From Thecaphora thlaspeos (taxonomy: Eukaryota; Basidiomycota; Ustilaginomycetes; Urocystidales; Glomosporiaceae): a stretch of DNA of 64,000 nt. A model generated the notes under the pieces. That model was not told the origin of the DNA, ran no database searches, and worked only from the letters and a program-made list of their open reading frames with translations. The stretch is from contig UWYS01000010.1 of the NCBI GenBank assembly GCA_900291925.1, forward strand, positions 124,001 to 188,000, given 5' to 3'. The stretch's first letter is position 1, and each line of letters starts with the position of its first letter. The translations under genes and the position numbers were made by a program. Of this stretch, positions 25,610 to 38,200 are shown in pieces.

Positions 25610-26268
25610 GGTATCGTTTGGCGCTATCGCGGGTGGAACCTGGAAAGTAGTGGGTGTGATGGTTCGTCTGTAGGGGTACGGTGGAGGGTAGACGGAAAGG
25701 AAGGAAGGAAGTCAGGGAGGTGATGAAGCTGGCACCCTCTCTCGTCAGCTTAGCCCCGTCCGCCCGTTTCTTCTCGCGAGCCAGCGCAGCTGGGAAGGTG
25801 GAGTTTCCACCCGAGCGCCCGTCCGCCTGCCCGCCCGCCGCTGCTGTACGAGCGAGTCACACCGCTGCGCCGGGTCCAGCTAGCTCTGGCATGCATGGAC
25901 CTTGGAAATTCTTCCGAGTCAGCCTGCACGGCTCAGCCAGCGCATCATCCCTCTTGCAGCATAAGACGTGATTGACCCTGAGATCGGATCCGCGCTGACC
26001 ACAAGGATCTCTCGACGTGGTGTAGGCATGCCCTCGCCCTCACCCTTTCCCCTCTTCTGAGGAACGTCAAGGCAGATATCTCGAGCTCTGGGTCTCTCGA
26101 TGGATCGATTCACAGCAAAGTCTTCGTTGCATTGTCTATGTTACAGATGTCGTGACGGACGGATATCGCAGATGTATGTGCGTTTTGAACGACAGAAAGT
26201 GGCCTCGGGACGGGACTACACGGGCAAGAGGCGTGCAGCGGCGTTTGTGCTCGACGGAGCACCTTACT
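25610..26268. other. PHGDH 5' flank / zinc transporter 3' flank
   Basis: Non-coding, 659 nt, between two minus-strand genes. No motif stands out apart from GGAA repeats at about 25700-25712. Confidence 0.5.
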
Positions 26269-27910
26269 CTAGGCCCACTTGCCGACTGCGCAGCAGACAG
26301 ACGAACGAGGCATATCGAGTCAGTCTCGATATCCTGCTCCTCATCGATACGACCTTTCCGCTGGTACTCACGTAGACTCATGACGGCCGCGCCCACCAGC
26401 AGCGCAGAGAGGGCGACCGCCAGCCGCTTGATGCTGACGTCGAGCATCGCACCAAAGAGAAAGTCCTTGGCCAGCATGTCGACCAGCGCTCCGTACAGCA
26501 GTACACCCGCCGACAGCGAGTCGAGCACGCCGATCGCAATGATCGTCGTCGGATCGTTGGGCTCGAACACTTTGCGGACACCCGTGCCCAGCGCGATCCC
26601 CACCGGCGTCACAAAAGCGTACGCCACTGGCAGCCCAGGATCGGTCGTTTGTCGGAGAGAGGGACGGCGGTCAGCATCAGCACACTGCCGCGCAGCTTCT
26701 CTTGCTGTCTGCTGGCGAGAACGTTACTCACAGAACATCAAGATCTGCTTCTTGCGCTTGCCTTCAAAGTTCAGTTCCGCCATCCTCGTTCCAATCGCTG
26801 TCAAGATGTACACGCAAGGGCAGAAATCAGGTCAGTCAAGCGGGACATTCTCCTTACACGATCCTTCGCAGGAAGTCCCCGGCGACACTCACCGAAGCCG
26901 TCAAACATCTGGTGGAAGACGATGGCGACAAAGTAAGGGACGAACCCGACGTCGGACGAGGTGCCGAGGCCGAGACCGACCATAACGCTGTGGAACACGA
27001 TGCCGCCCTCGATGACCATGACGTCGAGCTCCTTTGCGCGCTCCGTGAGCTTGGCGTCCGCCTCCCTCTCCTCCTCCAGCATCTCCTCCCTGCGCAGCCT
27101 GTCACTCAAGATCCCGGCGTCGACTGCCTTCTCGCTGGCGCTAGCCGCGAGGTCTGGTGTGGCCTGGGCCTGTGTCTGTGCCTGTTCCTTTCTGAGGGAC
27201 ATGAGCGGCGCGGCTCCGATCTCGCCGTGGGCCAATGAATCGGTGGGGCGGATCGAGTTGAGCGTCAGCGACTCCATCTGGGCCTTTGAGCGCGCTCGCC
27301 GCGCCTTGAGCTCGGCCATTGCCTTCTTGGAACGGTGGATGTGGCGCATCAGCAGCAGGTCGACCATGAAGATGAGGAAGAGCGACGCCATCGAGATGGC
27401 CGGGGCCATGGGGGCATAGGCCAGGTGGATGCAGGGCGATGTGAGTTGGATAAAGGCCTCGTAGGTGAGGTGAACAAAGGCGGTGGCCAGGATGACGCCG
27501 GCGCCGAGGTACTTGCTGATGAAGAAGCACTCGTCCCACCATCCGCGAGGGACCGCCGAGCCGTAGGAGTGGCCGTGCGAGTGGGCGTGGGCGTGAGGGT
27601 GCGCTGATTCCTCCTGGTCGCTGCTATTACTGCCGTCGGCGGGCAGGGGAGGAGGGCTGCCGATCCTGCCCTTGGTCCATACAGGCACAAGGGGGAGGGT
27701 GATGCCGATGGAGCTCGAGACAAAGACGACAAAGATGGCGACGATGTGCAGGCTGAGGGTGTAGGAGCCCTTGGCGGCGAGGTTGGTCGAACATTGATTT
27801 ACGGTGGACTCGCTGGTGTCGTCTGGCCTCCCATTGACGGCGAGCGCTGGTTGGATCATGAGAGCCGCTGCTCCCAAGAGCAGCGGAGAGGGGACGGTGA
27901 GAGGTAACAT
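26269..27910 (-). CDS. ZIP-family plasma-membrane zinc transporter
   Basis: Four exons: 27910-26893, 26797-26732, 26626-26372 and a 17-nt last exon 26285-26269, giving 451 residues. The chosen ATG opens a signal-like segment (LLLGAAALMIQPALA). Transmembrane helices follow (IVAIFVVFVSSSIGITLPLV; ISKYLGAGVILATAFVHL; ISMASLFLIFMVDLLL), then a long cytosolic loop and the ZIP signature helix (VIEGGIVFHSVMVGLGLG; VAIVFHQMFDGF|AIGTRMAE). A histidine-rich loop HPHAHAHSHGHS lies near residues 103-115. The last junction yields MSLLGKWA, the typical ZRT1/ZRT2 C-terminus. Function: zinc (possibly iron) uptake. An upstream in-frame start at 28123 would add 71 residues and bury the signal-like segment, so I rejected it. 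Confidence 0.88.
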
Positions 27911-29125
27911 CCTGCGGCGCCTCCTGCAGAGACTTGTTCTGGTCCGTAACGTGGCCAGCGAGGGTGACGACGATAGCTGTTGGTGATGCTGGAGGGTGGG
28001 GCGCGAACGTCGAGACGAGGGCGATGACGGGGGCTGTTGCCGCTGCTGGAGATTTTGGTGCGCACGTCGAGACGAAGTAGCATTTGAGAAAGTGTACAAG
28101 ACGAACGACGACCTTTTCCGCATTAGACGGCGGTCAACCGGCGGGGCGGAGCGGGGCGTGCAGGCGTCGATGATCGTCTCGGATGAATCGTCGAAGGGGA
28201 CAGAGTAGTGGGCGTAGGTGGTAAAGTGAGACCTTTGGGCGGGATGGGAAGCCTTTTCGAGATGAAGGCAACGGCAACGGCAGTGGGATAGGGGCGGGGG
28301 AGCGGGGTTGGGTTCGTTGATGAGTGACGGGCTTCGGAGGAGGTCGGGGAAGGGTCAGCGGCAGGCAGCGTCAGGCAGCGGCAGGTCACTATAACTACCT
28401 TTGGCACAGAGCCCGGCAATCAGCCTGGCAAGCTAGTTAAACACTGACAAAAATCTTAAAAATTCCTTGCTGGAGATTTCAAAATGACGGGCGAGATCAG
28501 CTGGTTCTTGGGCCTCGCCTCGCCTCGCCTCGCTCCACGGCCACGTTGGATGGCCGCGTTCAGACCATTTCGCGCCCCCCCCTATGCCAAGCAAGGCCAA
28601 GGCGTCACCTTCGGCATCAACCCGCTCGCTCCACCTTCACGTTCCATCTGCTACAGTACAGTACTGTAATCGCTCCGCTCTTTCTTGCCTTTTTAAGCTT
28701 CAAGGGTTTCTTTGCATGCGTCGCGGGGCGAAGTAGGGGAGGGCCAAGGGGAATGAGGGTAGTGGCATTACTGTAGATTTACATCGCGAGGCGGACGAGG
28801 TGACCTGGGGAAAATGTAGGAGGGCAAAACGTATACAGCATTCGGCGAGACGTGGTATCGCATGCGAGGTCGGGCCGACAATATCGGCCTCCCTTCGCCG
28901 TAAGGCAAGAGAGGCAGAGAGGCACTAACAGCGTTGCCTACTGCCCGTCTTCACAGCGATGCCACACCTTGACAAGCGCAATCATACCTTGCCCATTTTG
29001 TCGGGATGGACAGACAGCGTAGTCGGCAAGCGGGGAGGGGACAAGCCCATCCTCGCAGCCACACCGACGGACTGCCTCTCGGTCCCAAGATCGGGTGGCG
29101 AGCGGCTGCGACAAGGGACCACTCT
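27911..29125. other. Zinc transporter 5' flank / eIF3l 3' flank
   Basis: 1215 nt without a supportable gene. Visible are a CTCGC pentamer repeat (about 28514-28533) and a perfect 12-base palindrome at 28657-28668. The left part is the likely promoter of the zinc transporter. Short frames on both strands lack features. Confidence 0.5.
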
Positions 29126-31274
29126 CTAGGCAGTGGGGGCGGCGGCCGCCGGCGGCGCCTGCTGCGTTCGCGCCACCGAGCCCCAGCTGGCACCTCCCTG
29201 CTGCGGCCTGTCGCCGCGCTGGCTGCGTTCGCCGCGACCTGCCGTCGCCCAGCTGCCGCCTGATGTCTTGCCCTGGCCCGCACCCGCCTGTGTTGTCGCG
29301 CCCGCCGCCGCCGCCGCCGCCGCCTCGTCCGCGCTGGCGTCCTTGGCCGTCACAATCGGTAGCGCCTTCAACTGGATGTTGGTGAGCACGTCGTGCATCC
29401 TGGTGCCGTTGCGCAGGAACCAGTCGCCGTAGCGCCTGCCGACGCGAGACTCGGCGATGTGCACCATGTTCTGTGGGAGGGAACGAGGAAAGGCGGTTGG
29501 GAAGGAAATGAGGGAAAAGAAAGGTCAGCTTGTCGGACGAAAGAGACAGACCCCATTCCCGAAGAAAACGACCTGCTGCTCAGCACCGCTCCTTCTCGGC
29601 GCTCACCGTGTCAATGACAAAGTCGAGGTCGCTCGTGTTAACCACCTCGCCGTCGAGCAGGCTGCCCTCGTTCCACTTGATGCTCCTCGTGCTGCTCTTG
29701 ACGACCATCATCATCTCGACGAGCTCCTCCTCGTCAATCTCGAGGAAGCCGGCGAGCTTGTCGGTGCCGAGCGTCGTGTAGAGGCGGAGGAAGGAGCGGA
29801 TGTTGGAGTTGGACAGCTGCGTCTTGACGTCGCCGAGGAAGACGCGGAGCTGGTGCTGCGCCAGATCGGGGAAGGGCGTCTCCTTGAAGGCGGCGAGCGC
29901 CTCGTCGTCGTGGTAGGGGGGAGCGTTGCCTGTGATGAATTTGGGGCAGGCGTAGAGGAAAAGCTCCTCGAACCCCGCTAGCCCCTCGTTGCCGCCCTTT
30001 GTCATCTTGGCGTACTGGTCGCCGTACTTCTCGCGCATCGCCGTCTGGATGTTCTCGTCGAGCCGGGTGGGCGAGAGGGCGCAGCACATGGCGAGCAGCG
30101 CGTACATCCGGTCGGCCGTCTTGTTGATCTGGTCGTACTGGTAGCTCCGAGTGTGGTACTGGCGCAGGCGCATGATAAAGACAAGGATGTGGGTGAAGGC
30201 CCTGATGGCGTCCGGGTAACGGCGGAGCATCATGTAGGCGAAGCCGACATAGTAGTAGGCGGTGACGTGGCAGGCGGTGACGCGGCTGATCAGGCCGGGC
30301 TTCTTGTTGAGCTCGATGTGGTCGAGCATCTTGAGGGCGAGCGTGTAGTCGCCCAGCAGGACGTGGACGCGGAGGAGGCCAATGATGCAGAAGTAGCCGA
30401 GTATGCGGTAGAGGGGCTTGCTGCCGAACTCGCCGGCGACCTCATCCGGGTCCTGGCCCTCCTTTGCGGCGATGAGCTGCTCGGTGATCCTCGACTTCTG
30501 CATCAGAGAGTAGAGGACGTTGAGGACGCTGTAGCTGCTCCAGACGCCGACGTCCTGAAGGAGGGCAACCTCGTCGTCGGTCTTGTTGGAGACGCGGTTG
30601 CGCCACTGCGAGTAGCTCTGGAACTGGTAGATGAACTCATCGACAATGTCCCAGAGCCACTGGGCGGGGAGCTCGAGCTGGACGGGGCCCTCGGAGTTGA
30701 GGACGTAGTTGAAAAAGTCGCAGTAGTTGTCGTAGGAGTGGAAGCGGTCCTCGCCGTCGGGCGAGAGGCGAGAGTAGACGTGACGGTACCAGAGCTCGCG
30801 GTAGAGGGTGAGGAACTTCTGGTCGTCGTTGACAAGGGGCGCGATGACCTCAGCCTCGGGCCACTCGCTCTTGGAGAAGAACTTGTCAGTGAGGCGGTTC
30901 CAGGTGCCCTCGTAGGCGTTGGTGATGTCCTGGACGTTGTTGTTCTGAATGGCCTGGTTGAAGAGGACGATGTACTTGCGCACTTGGTCCGGGACGGCGG
31001 CGAGGGCGGCGGCAGCCTGCTGCTGCTGCTGCTGCTGGGCCTGGGCGAGGACGTCCTGCTGGAGCTGGTCGACGTCGACGAAGCCCTCTTCGCCCTGCTG
31101 CGGGCCGTCGCCGCTGAAGCCTTGCTGATTATAGTCGGCGACGACGAGGTCGACGTCGTCGCCGAGCTCCTCCTCGTCGACCATCTCCTCTTCGCCGCCG
31201 AAGAACTGCCTCTGCTGCTGCTGCTGCTGCTGCGAGGTCTGCTGATGGGCCTGCTGCTGGGAAAAGTCGGCCAT
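29126..31274 (-). CDS. Eukaryotic translation initiation factor 3 subunit l
   Basis: Two exons, 31274-29607 and 29470-29126, give 670 residues. The N-terminal 110 residues are Gln-rich and acidic, with CAG-encoded polyglutamine. The body matches eIF3l: VRKYIVLFNQAIQNNN, LYRELWYRHVYSRL, YCDFFNYVLNSEGP, LPAQWLWDIVDEFIYQF, then the helical repeats leading to a PCI domain (FLRLYTTLGTDKLAGFLE). The intron junction VIDT|NMVHIAESR restores the conserved PCI end. The C-terminal tail is Ala/Gly/Arg-rich and probably disordered. The protein is part of the eIF3 complex that recruits mRNA to the 40S subunit; subunit l is absent from budding yeast but common in other fungi. Confidence 0.94.
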
Positions 31275-32280
31275 GGTGAGTGGTGTGTCGGGTCGCTGTG
31301 CCTTCTGGCGATGGAAGGCTGCTGGTCTCTTTGTGTAGGTGTATGCGCCAGGGGCACAGAAGAGAGGTCAAGATCGGGATAGAGGTCGGAGGGGGGAGGG
31401 GATCGTGGACCTCTGTGCGTCGTCGAGAGGGGGGCGAAGGGTGTGGATAGGCGAGGAAGGTTTGTGGTATTGGTGGGCCAGGATGTGGTGGAGCGTTGGT
31501 GTGGCCGCGGCGCGAGCGAGGAGGCAGCGCTTCTTTGCTCGCTCGCCTCGAGGGGCCGCCCGCCCGCCCGCCTTTGGGCCAGCCTACGAGCGAGCGAGCG
31601 AGCCAGCGGCGAAAAAGGTTCCTTCTTCTCGACCCTCTTCCGCCCAGCTGCTGCCTGTCCTTGCCCTTGTCCTTGCCCTTGTCCTTGCCTCTGCCCTTGC
31701 CTCTGTCCTAGGTCAATTTCCACTTTTTCCAGCCGCCGTCCGGTGCGGTGATCGTCCCTCTGTCGCCGCGCCACCCACAAAACTTTTCCTCATCCGCCCG
31801 CTCCCTGCACCGTCGCGCTTGCCTGCACCCGCACCCGCAGCACCCAGCACCCAGCACCCAGATGGCCCGATCGCAGCCGGAATCGGGACAGCCACGCCAC
31901 GCCGCCTCCCCTTCGACAACTCCTCGCTCCGTCCATGGCAACGCTTGGAAGCAGTGTCGTTTCGATTCCATAAGCAAGATGAGTGTGGTGCAACATTCAC
32001 GTACAAAGCAAAGACAATGGCACGTCAAAGAGAAGGGAGACATAAGAGGTTGCTCCTGAAGTGAGGTCCGGGTATAAGATTGAAAGCAAGAAGCGGGCGG
32101 GTCTTGGTCGTGGTCGTGGTGGTGCTTGCGTTCATGTCCCTGGCCGCACGCGGTCGTCGAGGTCTGACAAGCCGAGTTCCTGTAAAGATCGTCTCTATGC
32201 GAGCGTCCGACAGCCGACGAGAGGGGGAAGGGAGCGTTCGTGGAGCCGAAGCGTGGACCAGCATGTTGCACGCCCGACGC
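31275..32280. other. eIF3l 5' flank / 5-phosphatase 3' flank
   Basis: 1006 nt. A CCTTGCCCTTGT-type repeat occurs at about 31657-31705 and a CACCCAGCACCCAG repeat at about 31840-31858. Long plus-strand frames (31339-32064) show only translated repeats and are rejected as genes. The eIF3l promoter is expected in the left half. Confidence 0.5.
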
Positions 32281-35200
32281 TCAAATGCCTATAGCGCCGA
32301 CAAAGATGACTGGCCGATGGTCCGAACGTCCCTCGAGGATCCGCATCTCTCGATCGTCGAGGCTCTTGTACAGCAGGCATTCGATCCGGCCTTTTCTAGG
32401 CCCCACCACTTCGAGCGGCGTTGCCTGACCTTCGTCTGTCGCGCGCTCGCCGCTTTCGTCGTCGTCAGCAGGGGAGCCGCCCGCCTCGCGCCCGTGCTCG
32501 TGGCCGCTGCGCAGCGCCGTCAGGGCAGGGGTCAGGAATGAGGGTAGATGCTGCGAGAGATGGTTCATCCACCAGCCGCCCGAGAGACGCGAAGGTTCTG
32601 TGCCTCCTATCAGCGAGGCTTCGTGGTCAAGGGTGTCGTTGCGGTCCGTGGCCTTGCCACCAGCCTCGCCGGCCTCCGTCACCGTCGGCGGAGAACCGTG
32701 AGCGTTGACGTGCCTGGACAGCGGCGTGAGCGAAGACGGCAGGTGGCGGTGGCGCTGCGGTGTGGTGGTGGCAGCTCCTGCGGCGGCCAACGAGGCGATG
32801 CTAGTCTCCGAGCGGCCACGCATCCGCCGTGGCGAGTCAGATCGCTGGCGAGAGGTCGAGGTGCGTGGGCTGCCGCCCGACTGTCTAGAGGGGCTGGTGG
32901 TGCGCGAACCGGTGGGCGATGACGGCCATGCCGCGACGCTCTCGTGCGCCTCGCTTGACGGACTCGACTTGGACTTCCACGACAGTTTGCTGATCACCGC
33001 CGGCCTCACCTCCCTCCGCGATGACGTCGTGTCCACCGAATGTGAAGAAGCCGCACGGCCCTTGTCCGCCAGGTTCGCACGCAACGAATGCGTCGCGGCA
33101 ACGTCTGCCGCCACTGCTGCTGTCGCAGTGGACGCAGCCGGCACATCGGAGCTGGCCAGTGAAGCGACTTTGAGAAACGAGGGCGAGGGAAGCAGATGGT
33201 GGCGCTGGCGATCCGAGGTGGGTGAGGCCAGGACGAGCTCCTTCTCGCGTTCGCGCGCCTGCGAAGGCAGCAGGTCGACGGCGCTTACCGCCTTCGCCCG
33301 ATGAATGCCAAGGGCCGCCGATCGGTCGCCCGGCTGTAGCGACAGCGAAGGCGGCTCGATCGTGCGGCTGGGCTTCAGCCTCTTCGAAGGGCGGCGCTTC
33401 GGATGGAGCAGCCGTTGCAGCAATTGCTGAGATGATTTGGCCTTGTCCGGGCTCAGGCTCGGCAGCTGCGCCCTGTCCGACAGCGACCTGGCGTAGACCG
33501 GCGCATTCGGCTGCGTGTCGACTGCCGTGCTGACTGCCGACGGCTCTGTCGGCTCGGCGAACGTGATCGACGACGAGGCGGCCGCAGCCGCAATCAGGGC
33601 GGACGAGGCGCTGACCTGCCGACTGGCCTGCCGCCTCTCGGCCGCCTGCTTAAGCGGCGCGAAGAGCGCGTTGGTCAGCGCCGTTCCTACCCGCGAGCCG
33701 AGCCCCTCGTGTGCACCCTTGTCGCAGCCATCCTGGCTCGACCCAGAGTCATCATCGCTCCTATCGTCGTCGTTGTCGCTTTCGTCTGCAATCGGGATGG
33801 TGCTCCTGAACAGCACGCGGTCGCACCACGACGGGACACGCTGCTTGGCGCTGGTGTCGTAAGGCTGCTCGCGGGTCGTTGTGCCTTGCTGATGGTCCGA
33901 GGCCACGCTGTACGCGTTTGACGTCGACCCAGAGAGCTGCGTGGCCTGAGAAGTGGTTCGGTTGAGGCCGTCCGCACTCGCACTCGCTCCTGCACGCGTG
34001 CCTGCATCGACGGCAGCTTGCGGATTGGAGCCACCGCCGCCGCCGCCGCCGCCGGCAGAAAAAGAAGGCGTCAGGGGTGACTGACCGAGGTGGAAGAGGC
34101 CAGAGCCCGACGACCTCCGCTGACCGGTGACAGTCGAAACGATGCTGTGCTGCCGTGCTAGGCCAGCAATGGCGACTGGTTCGGCTGGTGTGTATCTCGG
34201 CACGTCCGAGTCGGCCGAGTAGCCTTTAGCGTTGTTGGAGCCGGACTGCTGCCTCGCTAAATTGCCGGCGTCCTCGTCGTGAGAAGATGCCATGAGGCCG
34301 CCCGCCTCTGTCCCGCTGGCGCTGGCGGTCTTCTGACCGGTGGCGGTCTTCTGACCGGTGGCGGTCTTGACAAAGTCGAGGATGCGGAGCTTCGCCTTGA
34401 TCGCGGCGCCCTGCGAAAAGAGCTTGCGGCCCTGGGCGGCTTGGGTGTTGCTCTCGACGAGGCGCCGGCTGGCCTCGTGCTCCGCCTCCTCGGACCGCGT
34501 CGTCTCTTGCTGGGTCACCTCGGCACCGTCCGCGAGCAGGAAGTTGGTGGCGAAGCCGGAAGACGAGCCGACCGAGTCCCAGGCTGACGAGGAGATCGAG
34601 CTGGTGTCCGACCCTTCCTGGCTCAGGGCATGTGCCTGGGCCTGGACCGCCTTGTCGAGCTTGGCCTTCGCTGCCTTGCGGCTGCGGCTGGCCCTCCTAA
34701 TAGGCTTTCCGGGCGAGGTCGCAGAAACCAGCGCGGTGGTGGCGAGCTTCCCGTCGACGGACCAGGAGAAGCTGCGCTCGCGCTGGACCGGAACAGGAGG
34801 AACGGCGTCCTCCAGAGCCGACTGGTCAGCGGCCGCGTCATCCTCGGTCAGCGTAGCGTCGCAGACCGCCGCTTCCTCTGCCGCTTCATCGGTGGCAGCG
34901 GCGATGGTGGAGGCAGAAGCGGCCTCTGCGTTGCTTTCGGCCAGCGGCGCAAAGATCTCCCTGCCTCTGGCGCCCTTACTTCCGGCTCGGCGGTGGAGGA
35001 TGCGGTCGGTGACCGTCTTTTTGCGCTTTGGCTTCAGCGTCTTGAGGACGTCGTACTTGTAGGTTGGCGGAAAGTCAATCGGAGCCTCGCTGAAGCCGGG
35101 AAACGCCCGACCCTCGCGAAGGACTTTGCCAAGCTGGTCGAACGCCAGCGCCTGGTCGTACTGCTTGTTCATCATCAGCCAGTCGGCGTGCTGTTGTAGG

Positions 35201-38200
35201 TTGCGAGGGTCGGAAATAACAATGAGAAACGAACGATGAATGAAAGGTCAGCAGCCGCCTGGCGAGCCAAAAGATAGAGTCGTCAGATGGTCCACTGAAA
35301 CGCACCTGGCGGCTGATGTCGATGCGAAAATTGAGGTCGCCGAACCAAAAGCAAGCATCGAACTGCTCGGTGATATCATCGAGCTTGGAGCGGGGGTCGT
35401 CGGCGGGGAGGAACGAGTCGACCTTGAGCGCTGCCTTGATCTTGGCGACGTTGGCGAGCCGGACGGCGACCTTGCCCTCGTGGGCGGCGAGATGGGCGTT
35501 GACAAAGAGCAGGCGCGTCGCGCCGAGCTTGACGCTGATGCCGACGCCGCCCTTATTTCCCAGGCGGCCGGCCAGGCCGTCCTTGACGTGGGAGCGGCTG
35601 GCGCCCCGGATCCGGTCTCGGCAGCCGCGCCACACATAGACGGCCATGTAGCAGCCCATCATTCGCTCCTTGATGACCAGCTCGTACGGGCCGAGCGTTT
35701 TCGGCGTGCCGTCGGGCATGGTGGGACTGTCGCCGTTGAGCGGCGGGACGCCGTGTTGCTTGGCCAGCGCGGCGAGCCTCTCGGACGACGGCGTGGCCGA
35801 GGGCAGACCGGCCGCCGCCACACCGAGGAAGCCCAGGCCCGAGTCGCCCGAGTCCGAGCGGAGGGCCTCGGCGGGGGAGATTGCCGGCAACGGCGACGAC
35901 CTGAGGGGCAGCGGCCGCGGACTGGTGCTCGGCTTGGCCATTTCGGGACCGCTCTTGCCGTCTTCGACCGTTACCATGCTGCTGCTGCTGCTGTGCCGGG
36001 TAAACGTCGGAGCAAGGGGCACGGTTAGCAAGTTGTTGGAGGATGGAGCAGAAGCAGCGAGTGCGGGGGCAGGAGTGAGCGCCGGCACTGGGGTTGGGGG
36101 TTGCGCGCTGCCGCTGCCGCCGTCGCCGAGCCTCTTAGCATCAAAGGGCGGCATCGACAGCGGGGACCGTGGCCGGCCAACTGCGCTGGTGGCGTCGATC
36201 GGCGACTGGACCATCATGTCGCCGCCGTTGCTGCCGTTGCTGCTGCCACCGCCAACGGTGCCCTTTTTGCCGTCCAGGCCGTCGACCTTGAGCTGCAGCT
36301 TGGGGACGTCTTTCCTGTTACGCAGGGCGGCGGCTGCGGCGGCGCGCGGCGAGAAGCCGAACCCCATGCCAGAGGCGGCCGCGAGGTCGGCGGCCTGCAT
36401 CTGTGGCGTCGACGGGCCCGGAGTGCTGGGGAGGCTCCATACCGGCTCTGGACTGGCGGCGCGCGAGAAGTCCGGCGTGCTAGGCTGTGACTGCGAATGG
36501 GCTTTGCCAGCGGCGAGCGACTGCTTCTTGTCGTTGAGGAGCAGATCCCTCTTCGAGGGAGAATGGGACAGCGCTCGAGCCAGCAGGGCGCCACTGAGCA
36601 GAGCACGGTCCTTTTCTCCCCTGCCCGTCGCCGCGGGGCCGCGGCAGAACCAGTCCTCGCACATGTCGCTCCATCCCTTCCCACCGATTCCCCTGTAGCC
36701 GTTGGCCGCGGACGAGATCTTTTCGCCGACGCCGTCGATCAGCGAGGCGGCGCCTGGCGTCGGGGACATGCTCGCTGCGGACGGCGCGGGGGCAGGGCCA
36801 CCGAATCTTGCCGCATCTGTCCCGCCGATCAGCGGCGAGAGCATGGGCGTGCCGAGCCAAGGCGGCTGCGCCGTGCTCATCGCGTGGAACGGGAAGCCTT
36901 GCTGCTGCTGCAGATCGGAGCTCGAGGCGGCCAATCCTCCCGCTTCTGGACCCTCAGAGACGCTCGCAGCCGCATCAGCCTCGTCAGACGTCCGGTCGGG
37001 TGCAATGGGCAGTGAGCCTTCCCTCTCCCGATCCTTGTCCTTGCCCTTGTCTTGATCTTTGTCCTTGCCCTTGCCGAGCCGGTCCTTTTCCCTCTCCTTT
37101 TCGCGCTCCTTAGCTTTCCTCTCCTTCTCCTTGGCCGCTCTCGCCTTCTGCTTGCCGATATCGCCGAGCTCGCCGGCGAGACCGACGCCCGTGGCCAGCT
37201 TCTTGCCGTCTCCCCAGGGACACTCCTGGCCCGCGATGACCAGAAGGTGGTACGGATGCTCGTCATCGTGTGGCAGGGGAGGGATGCGGTCGCCTCGCGG
37301 GGTCGCCTCTTGACCCACGACGTGGCGGCCGCGATTCCGCCGTTTGGCCGCGTTCCCCTCGTCCTGCTGCGCCTTCTTGCTGCCGCCGTTGCCGGGCTCG
37401 ACAACGCCTTTGGTGTTGCTCGCCTCGACCTCGTTCCCCTCATCGTGAGAGGGGCCGCCATCATCGCCATTCTTGACGCCTTCGCCGTCGTGGTCCTCTT
37501 CATCAGCCTCGCTGTCTGCCGCAATTTCCCAGCCTTCCTCGGGCGGCACGTAGACGCCCGGCCTTCCAAGCAGGACCTCAAGATCGCCCTTCGGCAGGCT
37601 CTCATGCATGTTCCACGTGACGACGCGAACCTTGATATTGGGCCGTTGCAACTTCCGGGGCGCGACGAGCAGTTCGGATGCCACCGCTGCCTCTGCGCTG
37701 GAGGGGGGACTGCTGTCTCTAGAAGATTCAAGGCCGAGGATCGACGAGCGAGATGGAACGGTCGATGAAGCCTTCGCAGAGTCGACGGGTGAGGTGGCGG
37801 GCGCGCCTGGATCGGCGAGGGTGACGGCCAGCGCCTTGTCCGCGACAGCAGCGGAGAGGGCCAGCGAAGGAACCACGGGAACCGCACCACGGACGACTCT
37901 GCGCTTTTTCCTCGCGACGGTGGCTGTTGCGGCGGCACTCGCTCTATGTGTCGAGTAGCGGGAGACGCGGCGCGCGGGGCTGGCAGGCCTACTGTTGGAG
38001 CTGGCGCCAGTGCTGCGGCGGCTCGGGCTTGGCGGGACAAGACTCTTCTCCGCCTTGCCTTCCGACACCGACCTCTCCGGTCTCTGGAGAGGGCCAGAGG
38101 ACGCAGAGGGGACGTCGGCCGATGTGTCCGGCCCGTCTGGCGCCTCAAGGGGCGCTTGAGCCGCAGCTGCCTGCTCGTCCTGCAGCAGCGTCTGTAGCCG

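Noticed and set aside
28123..28123. Upstream in-frame start for the zinc transporter
   Set aside because: It would place 71 Ser/Arg/Gln-rich residues before a signal-like segment; the ATG at 27910 gives a normal ZIP N-terminus.
31339..32064. Plus-strand 241-codon frame between eIF3l and the 5-phosphatase
   Set aside because: It translates simple repeats (CTTGCC-type) and has no family feature; it lies in the expected eIF3l promoter.
34322..34373. Short tandem repeat considered as a CRISPR-like or minisatellite element
   Set aside because: Fewer than three copies, no spacers, and entirely in frame inside a coding region.
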